A DNA stretch of 64,000 bases from Nannocystis punicea (GTDB lineage Bacteria > Myxococcota_A > Polyangia > Nannocystales > Nannocystaceae), in assembly GCF_026965555.1 (NCBI RefSeq), contig NZ_CP114040.1, forward strand, positions 6,324,001-6,388,000, read 5' to 3'. The position numbers and the translations under genes are program-made. How positions within the stretch are numbered: position 1 is the first letter of the stretch; each line of letters opens with the position of its first letter. Shown here in pieces: positions 1 to 11,079 of this stretch. Under the pieces are notes generated by a model that was not told where the DNA came from, searched no databases, and was given only the letters and a program-made list of their open reading frames with translations.

Positions 1-1
1 G

Positions 2-1795
2 GGCGAGTTCTTCGACCTCTACGCCGACACCGCCCTCCGCGGCCGGATCGAGGCGTGCTTGCCCGCGATCGGACGCATCGAGCTGCCGGGCAACCTGTCG
101 CTGCCGTACGGCGGCGCCGGCTTCGTGGTCGGCGACGGCCTCGTCATGACCAATCGCCACGTCGCCCAGCTGTTCGCCAGCGGCGTCGGGCGCAACGCCC
201 TGCGCTTCCTCCCCGGACAGACGGCGGCCTTCGATCCGCGGCACGAGCGGCCCGACGAGCCGGCGGGTCCGATCTACGCCCTGTCCCGCGTCGTCATGAT
301 CCATCCGTACTGGGACATGGCCCTGCTGGGCGTCGACGGCTTGCGAGTCGCCCCCCTCGAGCTCGCGACCGACGACGTGCCCGCCCGCCGGCGCGTCGTC
401 GTCGTCGGGTATCCGGGCTTCGATCCGCGCAACGACGTCGAGGTCCAGCAGCGGGTGTTCCGCGGGCGCTACAACCTCAAGCGCCTCGCCCCCGGCTACT
501 TCGGCGGGCGCCGCCGGGTCGCCAGCTTCGGCCGCACCGTGTCCGCCGCGCTGCACGACGCCTCGACCCTCGGCGCCTGCTCGGGCGCCGCGATCGTCGA
601 CGTCGCGACCGGCCGCGTGCTCGGGCTCCACTTCGGCGGCGTCTACCTCGATCGCAACTTCGCCGTCCCGGCCGCCGAGCTCGCGTGGGACTCGCGGGTC
701 GTCGACGCCGGGGTCAAGTTCGCCGGCCGGCCCGCCGCGCGCCCCTTGCCGCGCGAGTGGAGCGCCGCGTGGAGCGACGTCGAGGAGGTCCTGCCGCCCG
801 CGCAGTCACCGGGAGAAGTCCCGCGAATGGCAGTCGCCGGATCGGAGCAGACCCTCAGCCTCACCGTGCCGATCGAGATCACGGTGCGAATCGGCCCCGC
901 CGGCCCGCACGGTGCCACCATTGCCGCCGGCCCGACGACCGAGCCGACGATCGTCGTTCGCCCCGAGCTGCGCCAGCTCGTCGCCGCCGCGCGGGCGCGC
1001 CGCTATTACGACGCCGGCCAGGACGCGGTCGACCGCGACAAGTACTACGCCGACGTCCTGCACGACGTCTCCTACGAATCGCTGTCGGCGCTGGTCGCGG
1101 CCACCCACCTGGAGACCCCGAGCTACGATCCCAGCCGTCACCTCTATCCGTGGGTCGACCTGCGGCCCGACCGCCGCCTGGCCTCGATCTACTCCAACGT
1201 CACCTTCACCCCCGAGGAGCTGATCGCCGCCGACGCCCGCATCGACGCGGCCCGCCGCGCCCGCCGGGCCGAGGCGCTGGCCTGGCGCAGCTTCGAGTCG
1301 CCCGCGGCGCTCGCCGAGCTCGAGGCCGCGATCGAGGCCGAGCTGCCCTACAACTGCGAGCACGTGGTCCCGCAGAGCTGGTTCCGCAAGCGCGAGCCGA
1401 TGCGCGGCGACCTCCACCACCTGTTCGCCTGCGATCATCACTGCAACCAGCTGCGGGCCAACCGCTCGTACTTCGAGTTCGCCCGCGACGAGCCCCTGCC
1501 GCCCTGCGGCGAGGGCGAGGGCCCGCACTTCGAGCCCGCCAACGGCCGCGGCCCGGTCGCGCGCGCCACCCTGTACTTCCTGGTCCGCTACCCCGGCGAG
1601 ATCGACGCGCCGCACGAACTCCAGCCCGCGCAGCTCGAGCTGCTCACGCGCTGGTCCAAGGAGGAGCCGCCCGGGCAGTACGAGCGTCACCGCAATCAGG
1701 CGATCTTCGCCGTCCAGGGCAATCGCAACCCGTTCGTCGATTATCCGCAGTGGGTCGACCTCGTCGACTTCACGCCCGGGCTGGGCGTCCCGTGA
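2..1795 (+). CDS. Trypsin-like serine peptidase fused to endonuclease I (5' partial)
   Basis: The frame is open to the left edge, so the true start lies outside the window; a TTG at 59 is internal to the open frame. The N-terminal half reads as a trypsin-fold peptidase: His in TNRHVA, Asp in HPYWDMALLG and Ser in GACSGAAIVD, in the right order and spacing. The C-terminal half, from about nt 990, matches the endonuclease I family: YYDAGQDAVD at its start, then the metal/catalytic region NCEHVVPQSWF and GDLHHLF. No signal peptide is visible in the part present. A peptidase joined to a DNase is typical of toxin or conflict-system proteins (inference). A LysM gene and a second nuclease follow 246 bp downstream on the same strand. 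The two domain calls are firm; the role is not known. Confidence 0.85.
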   Translation, partial: GEFFDLYADTALRGRIEACLPAIGRIELPGNLSLPYGGAGFVVGDGLVMTNRHVAQLFASGVGRNALRFLPGQTAAFDPRHERPDEPAGPIYALSRVVMIHPYWDMALLGVDGLRVAPLELATDDVPARRRVVVVGYPGFDPRNDVEVQQRVFRGRYNLKRLAPGYFGGRRRVASFGRTVSAALHDASTLGACSGAAIVDVATGRVLGLHFGGVYLDRNFAVPAAELAWDSRVVDAGVKFAGRPAARPLPREWSAAWSDVEEVLPPAQSPGEVPRMAVAGSEQTLSLTVPIEITVRIGPAGPHGATIAAGPTTEPTIVVRPELRQLVAAARARRYYDAGQDAVDRDKYYADVLHDVSYESLSALVAATHLETPSYDPSRHLYPWVDLRPDRRLASIYSNVTFTPEELIAADARIDAARRARRAEALAWRSFESPAALAELEAAIEAELPYNCEHVVPQSWFRKREPMRGDLHHLFACDHHCNQLRANRSYFEFARDEPLPPCGEGEGPHFEPANGRGPVARATLYFLVRYPGEIDAPHELQPAQLELLTRWSKEEPPGQYERHRNQAIFAVQGNRNPFVDYPQWVDLVDFTPGLGVP

Positions 1796-2041
1796 CGGCG
1801 CCGATCATCATCCACGATTCGCAATGACGGCAGCGCGTCCCCGCTGAATCGCCGCCATCGGAGCGCCGACGTCGACTTCGGCCTATGCGGCAGCCCGGCG
1901 GGGACCCGCTGTCTCGGCCGTTCGAGGCCGGCCGAAGTCGCGCAGTCGAGCGAGGATTCGCCGATCCTCGCGGATCCGCGCGTCCGCTCGCCAGACCGCG
2001 CCGCCGGCTGCGCAGCGGTCGATCGGCTACCATCGCCGGCG

Positions 2042-2692
2042 ATGAGCGTACGTCGCGTCGTCGCGCAGGGCGAGAGCCTGCCGCAGATCGCCGCCGAACA
2101 CGGACTCTCGCCCGAAGCAGTGTGGTCGGCGCCCGAGAACCGCGAGCTCGCGGCGCTGCGGCGCAACTACAACGTCCTCGCGCCCGGCGACGTGCTCGTC
2201 ATCCCCGACAAGCGCGGCAAGTCGTACGACGTCGCCGTCGATCGCCGCCACGTCTTCCGCCGCAACGGCGTGCCCGCGCAGCTGCGGCTGCAGCTCTACG
2301 ACGGCGAGGCCCCGCGGGCCGGCCTCGAGTACGAGCTGGTGTGCGGCGAGCAGGTCTTTCACGGCACCACCGACGCCGACGGCGTGCTCACGCACTGGGT
2401 CGCGACCGGCCTGCGACGCGCGCTGCTGCGGGTGACCGGCAGCCCGGAGGTCGAGATCCGGATCGGCCACCTCGATCCGATCGACACCCTCTCGGGCGCG
2501 CAGAAGCGGCTCGCCAACCTCGGCTACGGCTGCCCGCTCTCCGGCCGCTACGACGCCGCCACCGCCGAGGCGCTGCGCCGGTTCCAGCGCCGCCACGGCC
2601 TCGATGACAGCGGCACCCTCGACCCCGCCACCCTCGCCGAGCTCGAGCGCCTGCACGACACCACCGCGCACCCGAAGCCGCCATGCGCCTGA
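2042..2692 (+). CDS. LysM and peptidoglycan-binding (PG_binding_1) protein
   Basis: 216 residues. The N-terminal ~55 residues form a LysM module (VVAQGESLPQIAAEHGL, then NVLAPGDVLVIP). A middle beta-rich part of ~80 residues has no call, and the C-terminal ~60 residues form a PG_binding_1 helical module (LSGAQKRLANLGYGCPLSG, then TAEALRRFQRRHGL). There is no signal peptide. This LysM/linker/PG-binding layout is often encoded beside type VI or extracellular contractile injection genes and their effectors (known association), but no such structural genes are in the window. The stop codon overlaps the start of the next gene by 10 nt, so the two are very probably co-translated. Confidence 0.8.
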   Translation: MSVRRVVAQGESLPQIAAEHGLSPEAVWSAPENRELAALRRNYNVLAPGDVLVIPDKRGKSYDVAVDRRHVFRRNGVPAQLRLQLYDGEAPRAGLEYELVCGEQVFHGTTDADGVLTHWVATGLRRALLRVTGSPEVEIRIGHLDPIDTLSGAQKRLANLGYGCPLSGRYDAATAEALRRFQRRHGLDDSGTLDPATLAELERLHDTTAHPKPPCA

Positions 2693-5412
2693 CCGAAGCC
2701 GAGATCAAAGCCAACCGGGTCACCGCCCTGCAGACCGCCAACCCGGGTCCCACCACCAGCACCACCACGGTGCAGGGCGCGCTCGTCAGCGGTCAGTCGA
2801 CCACCACCACCGTCCCGGTCGTGATCGCCAAGCCGCCCAAGAAGATCTTCACGATCGTCTCGTGGAACATCCAGGACTACAAGGGCAGCAAGATCACCGA
2901 CGACAGCAAGGCCTGGGTGCACGCCTTCGTCAAGCTGCTGGTCGAGTCGCTCGCCGTCGACCTGCTGCTCCTCATCGAGACCGACGTCGACCTCACCGAG
3001 GCCGCCGCGCGCATCGAGCTGGCCGACCACCAGAATTGGGGCAGCGAGCTGGCGACCTCGAGGTGCGACTTCCATCTGGCGGCCAGCGGACGCAGCTTCA
3101 AGAAGGTCGAGCTGCCCGCCAAGTTCACCCTCGACGACCTGCAGAAAGACAAGCAGACGCCGAGCGAGAACTGCGACTGGCGCGAGGAGATCGAGGCGTT
3201 CTTCTACACCTACGAGGTGACCTACAAGAACGCCCGGATCGACTATCCGACCCTGAAGCAGCTCATCCTCGGCGGCAAGTCCTACAACCCTGGCGACGTC
3301 CGGTTCAAGCGCAGCAGCGACTGCCCGGCCTGCGCCGGCGCCGGCTGCGTCTGCGCCGGCCAGAAGACCTGCAAGTACTGCACGTGCACGGAGTGCAACC
3401 AGCAGCACGACGCCTACCTCGCGTGCGGCGCGTGCAAGTGCGCCACCTGCGACGAGCGCGGCATCGTCGACCGCCCGTGCACCTTCTGCGGCGGCAAGGA
3501 CCGCGGCTGCATGATGTGCGGCGGCGTCCCCACCGTCGAGCTCTGGTGCCCCGACTGCCACTGCACCACCTGCCGCGGCGAGGGCACCCTCGAGTCGAAG
3601 CAGCGGCAGGCGTGCCCGACCTGCAACGGCGCCAAGAGCCTGACCATCACCTGTCCCAAGTGCCAGGGAAAGCGCGGCCACCTCCAGCCGTGCGGCAACT
3701 GTCAGGGCGGCGCCCACCCGTTCGCCAAAGCCTGTCAGCCGTGCGGCGGCCGCGGCCAGGTCGCCGTCCCCTGCGACGCCTGCGGCGGCGCCGGCCAGGG
3801 CCAGCAGGCCTGCGGCGACTGCGGCGGCGCCGGCACCAAGGAGATCGTCGTCACCACCGATTGCCCCCGCTGCGGCGGCGCCGGCCGGCTGTCCAAGCTG
3901 AAGCTCGGGCAACAGTGCACCGCCTGCGAGGGCGTCGGCACCACCCACGTCCGCTGCCTCGCCTGCGCCGACGCCCGTTGCCCGGCCTGCGGCGGCGAGG
4001 GCGAACCGAACAGCGACGCCTGGACCCACGCGATCGAGACCGCGAGCTTGCTGCTCAAGGCCGAAACGTTCGGCACCTACGACGTCGAGACCTACACCGC
4101 GATGTGGCGCACGCCGAAGCACCGGCTCCCGAGCCAGTACGGGGTGGGCCACGAGGCCTGCGATCGCAAGCTCGCCTGGCTGTGCACCGGCTCGACCCTG
4201 TGCTCCACCGACAAGAACGGCGCCGAGCTCGGGTACCAGGATCTGAACGGCGACTTCAACTGTCGCTCGCCGTTCACGATGCCGCTGTGGCTCAGCCTCG
4301 ACGGTCAGCACGTGCAAGTGCCGATGGCCGCGTTGCACGCCATCTGGGGCAAGAGCACTTCCACGTTCGTCAAGGCCCGCGGCGCCAGCGTCGAGAAGAT
4401 GTTGTCGCTCGCCGTCGCCTACCCCGGCGCCGACCTCGAGAACCTCGGCGACTACGCCAACCCGCTGCTCGTCGGCGACTTCAACCTCAACTACAAGATC
4501 GGCACCACCGCCGAGGCCAGCAGGGCCATCAACAAGCTCATCGCCAGCGGCTATCGCACCACCACGTCCGCCACCCAGACCTCGCTGTCGATGCTGAGCG
4601 CGGGCATGAAGAAGGTGCTGGCCGCGAAGCCCGACAAGAACAAGCTGTACAGCGCGGCCTACGATCACTTCCTGCTCAAGACCGGCTCCGCGCTGAACCA
4701 GCACGTCGTCCAGGCCGGGGTCATCGACATCCTCGACATGGCCAAGCGCCTGATCGCCGGCAACTCGACGCTCGCCGCCCAGATCGACGCCGACGCCGCC
4801 GCCACCCACAAGACCAAGAATGGCACGACGAAGGCGAAGAAGAAGACGCAGATCTTCGACCTGTCGAACGCCAAGGACAAGGACCTCGCGCGCGCCTTCT
4901 ACCTCTACCGCAAGTACGTCAGCGACCACATCCCGATCCTGATCGACATCCTCGTCGACACTCAGGACGCCAAGCAGGCCGAATGGCGCGACGGCATGCT
5001 GCAGCAGGGGCACGACCTCCGCTTTCGCCTCGGGCAGCAGCCGCCGCCGCCGCCGCAGGTGCCGAGCTACGAGGGGCACTGGACCGAGGGCAAGTTCGTG
5101 TTCACCGGCCCGCACTCGCTCAAGGTCGACAAGGGCGGCAGCGTCGTCCACGTGTGCGGCCGCGTCATCCGCTGGCGGCGCGACAAGGTGACCGTCCGCG
5201 TGTCCCAGCTCGACGACCAGGGCAAGGAGACGTGGCTGCACATCGACTTCGTCGGCACGCACACGATCGACCCCGAGATCCTGCGCGACTTCAGGACCGT
5301 CGGGGTCGTGTGGCTGCAGGGCGTCTTCACCGTCGCCCGCGCGCCCGACCAGATCTTCGCGCAGCCGAAGGGCCAGACGCCGGAGCCGCCGGCGTTCTGG
5401 CGCGCGAAGTGA
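2683..5412 (+). CDS. Endonuclease/exonuclease/phosphatase (DNase I-like) protein split by a DnaJ-type zinc-ribbon insertion
   Basis: 909 residues. An EEP (DNase I-like) core is recognisable from SWNIQDYKG (~60-68), the acidic LLLIETD (~95-101), LLVGDFNLNYK (~590-600), a YDHF segment, and the closing SDHIPI (~746-751). Residues ~212-447 interrupt this core with about twenty CxxC motifs, many as CxxCxGxG like the DnaJ zinc finger. The insertion may bind many zinc ions or hold the protein on a partner or nucleic acid (inference). The N-terminus carries two Thr-rich stretches and no signal peptide. A ~110-residue beta-rich tail follows the EEP core. It overlaps the upstream LysM gene and ends 6 bp from the convergent geosmin synthase gene. 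Nuclease or phosphodiesterase activity is inferred from the fold motifs only. Confidence 0.8.
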   Translation: MRLTEAEIKANRVTALQTANPGPTTSTTTVQGALVSGQSTTTTVPVVIAKPPKKIFTIVSWNIQDYKGSKITDDSKAWVHAFVKLLVESLAVDLLLLIETDVDLTEAAARIELADHQNWGSELATSRCDFHLAASGRSFKKVELPAKFTLDDLQKDKQTPSENCDWREEIEAFFYTYEVTYKNARIDYPTLKQLILGGKSYNPGDVRFKRSSDCPACAGAGCVCAGQKTCKYCTCTECNQQHDAYLACGACKCATCDERGIVDRPCTFCGGKDRGCMMCGGVPTVELWCPDCHCTTCRGEGTLESKQRQACPTCNGAKSLTITCPKCQGKRGHLQPCGNCQGGAHPFAKACQPCGGRGQVAVPCDACGGAGQGQQACGDCGGAGTKEIVVTTDCPRCGGAGRLSKLKLGQQCTACEGVGTTHVRCLACADARCPACGGEGEPNSDAWTHAIETASLLLKAETFGTYDVETYTAMWRTPKHRLPSQYGVGHEACDRKLAWLCTGSTLCSTDKNGAELGYQDLNGDFNCRSPFTMPLWLSLDGQHVQVPMAALHAIWGKSTSTFVKARGASVEKMLSLAVAYPGADLENLGDYANPLLVGDFNLNYKIGTTAEASRAINKLIASGYRTTTSATQTSLSMLSAGMKKVLAAKPDKNKLYSAAYDHFLLKTGSALNQHVVQAGVIDILDMAKRLIAGNSTLAAQIDADAAATHKTKNGTTKAKKKTQIFDLSNAKDKDLARAFYLYRKYVSDHIPILIDILVDTQDAKQAEWRDGMLQQGHDLRFRLGQQPPPPPQVPSYEGHWTEGKFVFTGPHSLKVDKGGSVVHVCGRVIRWRRDKVTVRVSQLDDQGKETWLHIDFVGTHTIDPEILRDFRTVGVVWLQGVFTVARAPDQIFAQPKGQTPEPPAFWRAK

Positions 5413-5418
5413 GGCCGA

Positions 5419-7767
<2,349 letters not shown>

Positions 7768-7770
7768 TGA

Positions 7771-9168
7771 CTACTCCTGGCGACCGATCGCCACGTCCTC
7801 GAGCATCCCGAGCGCGTCGGGCACCAGCACCGCGGCCGAGAAGTACGCGCTCACTAGATATTCGTGGATCGCCCGCTCGTCGACCCCGATCGGACGCACC
7901 GACAGGCTGGGCTCGACCTCGTCGGGGAGCCCGGTCTGATGCAGCCCGATCACGCCCTGCGAGTCGGCGCCGACGCGCATCGCCAGGATCGAGCTGGTGC
8001 CCTCGGGCGTGATCGGGATCTTGTCGCTCGGCACGATCGGCACCCCGCGCCACGCGATCATCGGGCTGCCGTCGATCGCCGCGGTCTGCGGGTAGATGCC
8101 GCGGCGGGTGCACTCGCGGCCGATCGCGGTGATCGTGCGCGGGTGGGCCAGGAAGAACCGCGTCGAGCGCCGGCGGCACAGCAGCTCGTCGAGATCCTCG
8201 GGCGTCGGCGGGCCGCTGCGGGTCGGGATCCGCTGCTTGAGGTCGACGTTGTGGAGCAGCCCGAACTCGCGGTTGTTGAGCAGCTCGTACTCCTGCTGCT
8301 CGCGCACCGCCGCGATCGTCAGACGGAGCTGCTCCTGCGTCTGATCCATGGGCTCATTATAGAGGTCGGCGACGCGGGTGTGTACGCGCAAGATCGTCTG
8401 CACCACCGAGAGCTCGTACTCGCGCGGGCGCAGCTCGTAATCGACATAGCCCAGCGGCAGCGGCGCCTCGCCCATGTGTCCGGCCGACATGGCGATCGCC
8501 TGCTGGCCGCTCTTGTCCTGCGGCCGCCTGCGCAGGCGCGCGTGGGCCTCGACGTGGGCCTGCAGCGCCGGCGAATCGGCGAGCGCCCGAGTCAGCGCCT
8601 GCTCCGACAGCGTCAGGACGATGCAGCGCGTGAGCGCCTGGACCGTGTAGGGCCACGCATCACCGCGCGCGACCAGGCCGTCGTCGCCGAAGTGGTCGCC
8701 GTCGACCAGCACGCCGAGAATTAGCGAATCGTCATACTTGCCGACCCCGAGCTTCTTCGCCTTGCCGTGCGCGAGGAGCACCACCTGATCGGCAGGCGCG
8801 CCCGCCGCCACGATGAGCTCGCCGGCGGCGACCTCGCGCTGGACGAAGCGGTCCGCCAGCGCGGACAGCACCGCATCATCCTCGAACCCGCGCAGCAGCG
8901 GGAGCTCCGTCAGCTCGCGCGGGATCACCTGCACGCGCGGGCCGACGCTGGTAAAGCCGACGCGGCCGTCGCCGACCGCGTAGGTCAGGCGACGGTTGAC
9001 GCGGTAGGTCCCGCCGGGCACGTCGACCCACGGCAGCAGGCGCAGCAGCCAGCGCGGGCTGATTCCCGCCATCTGCGGCGCCGACTTGGTGGTCGTCGCC
9101 AGGTTGCGAGCCGCCGCCGTGGCGAGGCTCGTCTGCGCATTCTCTCTCGGGGTCGACGGGTCCGTCAT
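7771..9168 (-). CDS. Family 2B encapsulin shell protein with inserted cyclic-nucleotide-binding domain (paralogue 2)
   Basis: 465 residues, HK97-fold family 2B encapsulin (EshA-like). The N-terminal arm (ATAAARNLATTTKSAPQM) and the stretch up to RELTELPLLRGF are typical. A Crp-type cyclic-nucleotide-binding domain occupies roughly 90-210, and the shell fold resumes at YELRPREYELSVVQTILRVH and runs to the end (LFLAHP-like, DKIPITPEGTSSIL, GLPDEVEPSLSVRP). The nucleotide pocket is degenerate: the usual FGE..L/PR.A signature appears as FGDDGL followed by DAWPYTV, without the phosphate-binding Arg. It is close to the upstream paralogue over its whole length. Family 2B shells encapsulate terpene cyclases and polyprenyl transferases in other bacteria (known), which fits the geosmin synthase gene 3 bp downstream. 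Confidence 0.93.
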   Translation of the reverse strand: MTDPSTPRENAQTSLATAAARNLATTTKSAPQMAGISPRWLLRLLPWVDVPGGTYRVNRRLTYAVGDGRVGFTSVGPRVQVIPRELTELPLLRGFEDDAVLSALADRFVQREVAAGELIVAAGAPADQVVLLAHGKAKKLGVGKYDDSLILGVLVDGDHFGDDGLVARGDAWPYTVQALTRCIVLTLSEQALTRALADSPALQAHVEAHARLRRRPQDKSGQQAIAMSAGHMGEAPLPLGYVDYELRPREYELSVVQTILRVHTRVADLYNEPMDQTQEQLRLTIAAVREQQEYELLNNREFGLLHNVDLKQRIPTRSGPPTPEDLDELLCRRRSTRFFLAHPRTITAIGRECTRRGIYPQTAAIDGSPMIAWRGVPIVPSDKIPITPEGTSSILAMRVGADSQGVIGLHQTGLPDEVEPSLSVRPIGVDERAIHEYLVSAYFSAAVLVPDALGMLEDVAIGRQE

Positions 9169-9212
9169 GATCGTGGGCTCCTCCGCTGCGCACGTCCGCG
9201 ATCAGTCGCGCC

Positions 9213-10610
9213 TCAGCGACCGATCTCCGCGTCCTCGAGCACCGCCAGCGCGTCGGGCACCAGCACGGCGGCCGAGTAGTAGGCGCTGACGAGGTACGAG
9301 ATGACCGCCTTCTCGTTGATGCCCATGAAGCGGACCGACAGGCTCGGCTCGACCTCGTCGGGGATGCCCGGCTGGTGGAGGCCGATGACGCCCTGGTTCT
9401 TCTCGCCGGCGCGCAGCAGGATGATCGAGCTGGTGCGGGTGTCGGTCACCGGGATCTTGTTGCACGGAAGGATCGGCACGCCGCGCCAGGCCGGGATGTG
9501 GTGGCCGGCGAACTCGACGGGGTGCGGGTAGATGCCGCGCTTGCTGCACTCCTGGCCGAAGGCCGCGATCGTGCGCGGGTGGGCGAGGAACGCGGTCGGC
9601 TCCTTCCACACCAGCGCCAGCAGCTCGTCGAGGTCGTCCGGCGTCGGCGGGCCCGAGCGGGTGTGGATGCGCTGCTTGAGGTCGGCGTTGTGCAGCAGGC
9701 CGAACTCGGGGCTGTTGATCATCTCGTGCTCTTGCCGCTCGCGCAGCGCCTCGATGGTCAGGCGCAGCTGCTGCTGCGTCTGGTTCATCGGCTCGTTGTA
9801 CAGATCGGCCACGCGGGTGTGGACCTGCAGGACCGTCTGGGCCACGCTGAGCTCGTACTCCCGCGGCGACAGCTCGTAGTCGACGAACGTGCCCGGCAGC
9901 ACCACTTCACCGCGGTGACCGGACGCCAGCGCGATCTCGGCCTCGCCCTGCCCGCTCTGCGGCTTGCTGCGATTGGCCTTGAACTTCTCGACCTGGGCGC
10001 GCAGCGCCGGCGACTGCTCGACCGCGGCGGCGAGCGCCTTCTCGGGCAGGGTCAACGCGATCACGCGGGTCACCGCCTTGACGGTGAAGCCCCACGTGTC
10101 GTTCTCCTCGACGAGGTTCTGGTCGCCGAAGTGGGCGCCGTCGGCCAGCACGCCGAGCACCGTCTCGTCGCCGTACTTGCCGGTGCCGAGCTTGTTCACC
10201 TTGCCGTGGGCGATGAGGAACACCTGGTCGGCCGGCTTGCCCGCCTCGACCAGCACCTCGCCGGCCTTGTACTCGCGCTGGACGAACTTGCCGGCGAGGG
10301 CGTTCAGCACCTCGACGTCGTCGAAGCCGCGCAGCAGCGGCAGCTCGGTCAGCTCCTGCGGGACCACCGAGACCTTGGCGCCGACGTTGGTGAAGCTCAG
10401 GCGGCCGTCGCCGACCGCGTAGCTGAGGCGGCGGTTGACGCGGTAGACGCCGCCCGCGGCGCGCACCCACGGCAGCAGCTTGAGCAGCCACCGCGAGCTG
10501 ATTCCTTGCATCTGCGGCTCCGACTTGGTCGTCGTCGCCAAATTCCGCGCCGCTGCGGTCGCCAGGGCGGTCTGCTGCGCGCTATCACCAAAATTCTGTG
10601 CATTCGTCAT
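9213..10610 (-). CDS. Family 2B encapsulin shell protein with inserted cyclic-nucleotide-binding domain (paralogue 1)
   Basis: 465 residues, same architecture and length as the downstream copy: N-terminal arm ATAAARNLATTTKSEPQM, cyclic-nucleotide-binding insertion (~90-210, GAHFGDQNLV), then YELSPREYELSVAQTVLQVH and a C-terminal shell region (PCNKIPVTDTRTSSIIL, GIPDEVEPSLSVRF). The pocket lacks the canonical Arg here as well. The start ATG is preceded by a GAGG ribosome site about 8 nt away. It is the first gene of the operon; the second shell gene follows after 44 bp. Two adjacent, full-length, divergent shell genes suggest a mixed two-component capsid (inference; two-component family 2B shells have been described in Streptomyces). 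Confidence 0.93.
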   Translation of the reverse strand: MTNAQNFGDSAQQTALATAAARNLATTTKSEPQMQGISSRWLLKLLPWVRAAGGVYRVNRRLSYAVGDGRLSFTNVGAKVSVVPQELTELPLLRGFDDVEVLNALAGKFVQREYKAGEVLVEAGKPADQVFLIAHGKVNKLGTGKYGDETVLGVLADGAHFGDQNLVEENDTWGFTVKAVTRVIALTLPEKALAAAVEQSPALRAQVEKFKANRSKPQSGQGEAEIALASGHRGEVVLPGTFVDYELSPREYELSVAQTVLQVHTRVADLYNEPMNQTQQQLRLTIEALRERQEHEMINSPEFGLLHNADLKQRIHTRSGPPTPDDLDELLALVWKEPTAFLAHPRTIAAFGQECSKRGIYPHPVEFAGHHIPAWRGVPILPCNKIPVTDTRTSSIILLRAGEKNQGVIGLHQPGIPDEVEPSLSVRFMGINEKAVISYLVSAYYSAAVLVPDALAVLEDAEIGR

Positions 10611-10909
10611 GACGTACCTCGAGGTTGCTTCAACTGCGACGATTGACCCGAACCGCCGAATCGACGCACGGTCCCCCGGAGACGGACTCGCAGGGCGCTC
10701 GCCATTCGATGGTCACAAGAACCGTACGGGTTCGTGACATTCCGCCGCGGTCCGTATCCGCGCGCGGAAATGGTGACTGAACTTCGGTCCGAGCTACTAC
10801 CCGGCTCGCTATTGCCCTGTCAAACGTTAAATCAGCGGCGCGAATGCGAGCGAACGGGCGACGAATATTCTTACGCAACGTCGACGCGTGGGAGGGGAAA
10901 TTCGCCGCT

Positions 10910-10939
10910 GGGCGCCCACTGGGCGCCCACTGGGCGCCC
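10910..10939. promoter_or_regulatory. Three GGGCGCCC palindromes spaced 11 bp apart
   Basis: Perfect 8-bp palindromes lie at 10910-10917, 10921-10928 and 10932-10939, each separated by the triplet ACT. The 11-bp period puts all three on about the same face of the helix, as for cooperative binding of a dimeric protein. They lie about 300-330 bp upstream of the encapsulin operon and 141-170 bp upstream of the mscS start. Operator function is inferred. Confidence 0.5.
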
Positions 10940-10986
10940 TTCGGAGCGCCCGGCGCCGACGCCGGACAGGTGTCACAATGCGCGCT

Positions 10987-11018
10987 AATGCCGGCCCGTT
11001 CATGTCGTCCCGTTCATG
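10987..11018. repeat. 14-bp-period repeat (three anchors)
   Basis: Anchors AATG (10987), CATG (11001) and CATG (11015) are exactly 14 bp apart, a degenerate member of the dispersed repeat family seen throughout the window. It lies in the mscS upstream region. Confidence 0.45.
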
Positions 11019-11079
11019 TTCTTTCGTGGAATGTCCCGCTCGCAATCGGTGTACACGGGGTCTCGACGAGTTACGGCCG

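Larger units (their letters stand above)
10611..11079. other. 469-bp divergent intergenic region (encapsulin operon / mscS)
   Basis: No gene is supported here. It must hold the encapsulin-operon promoter (minus) and the mscS promoter (plus). It contains a helically phased set of three GGGCGCCC palindromes and a short 14-bp-period repeat chain, listed separately. Clear -35/-10 boxes were not identified. Confidence 0.5.
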
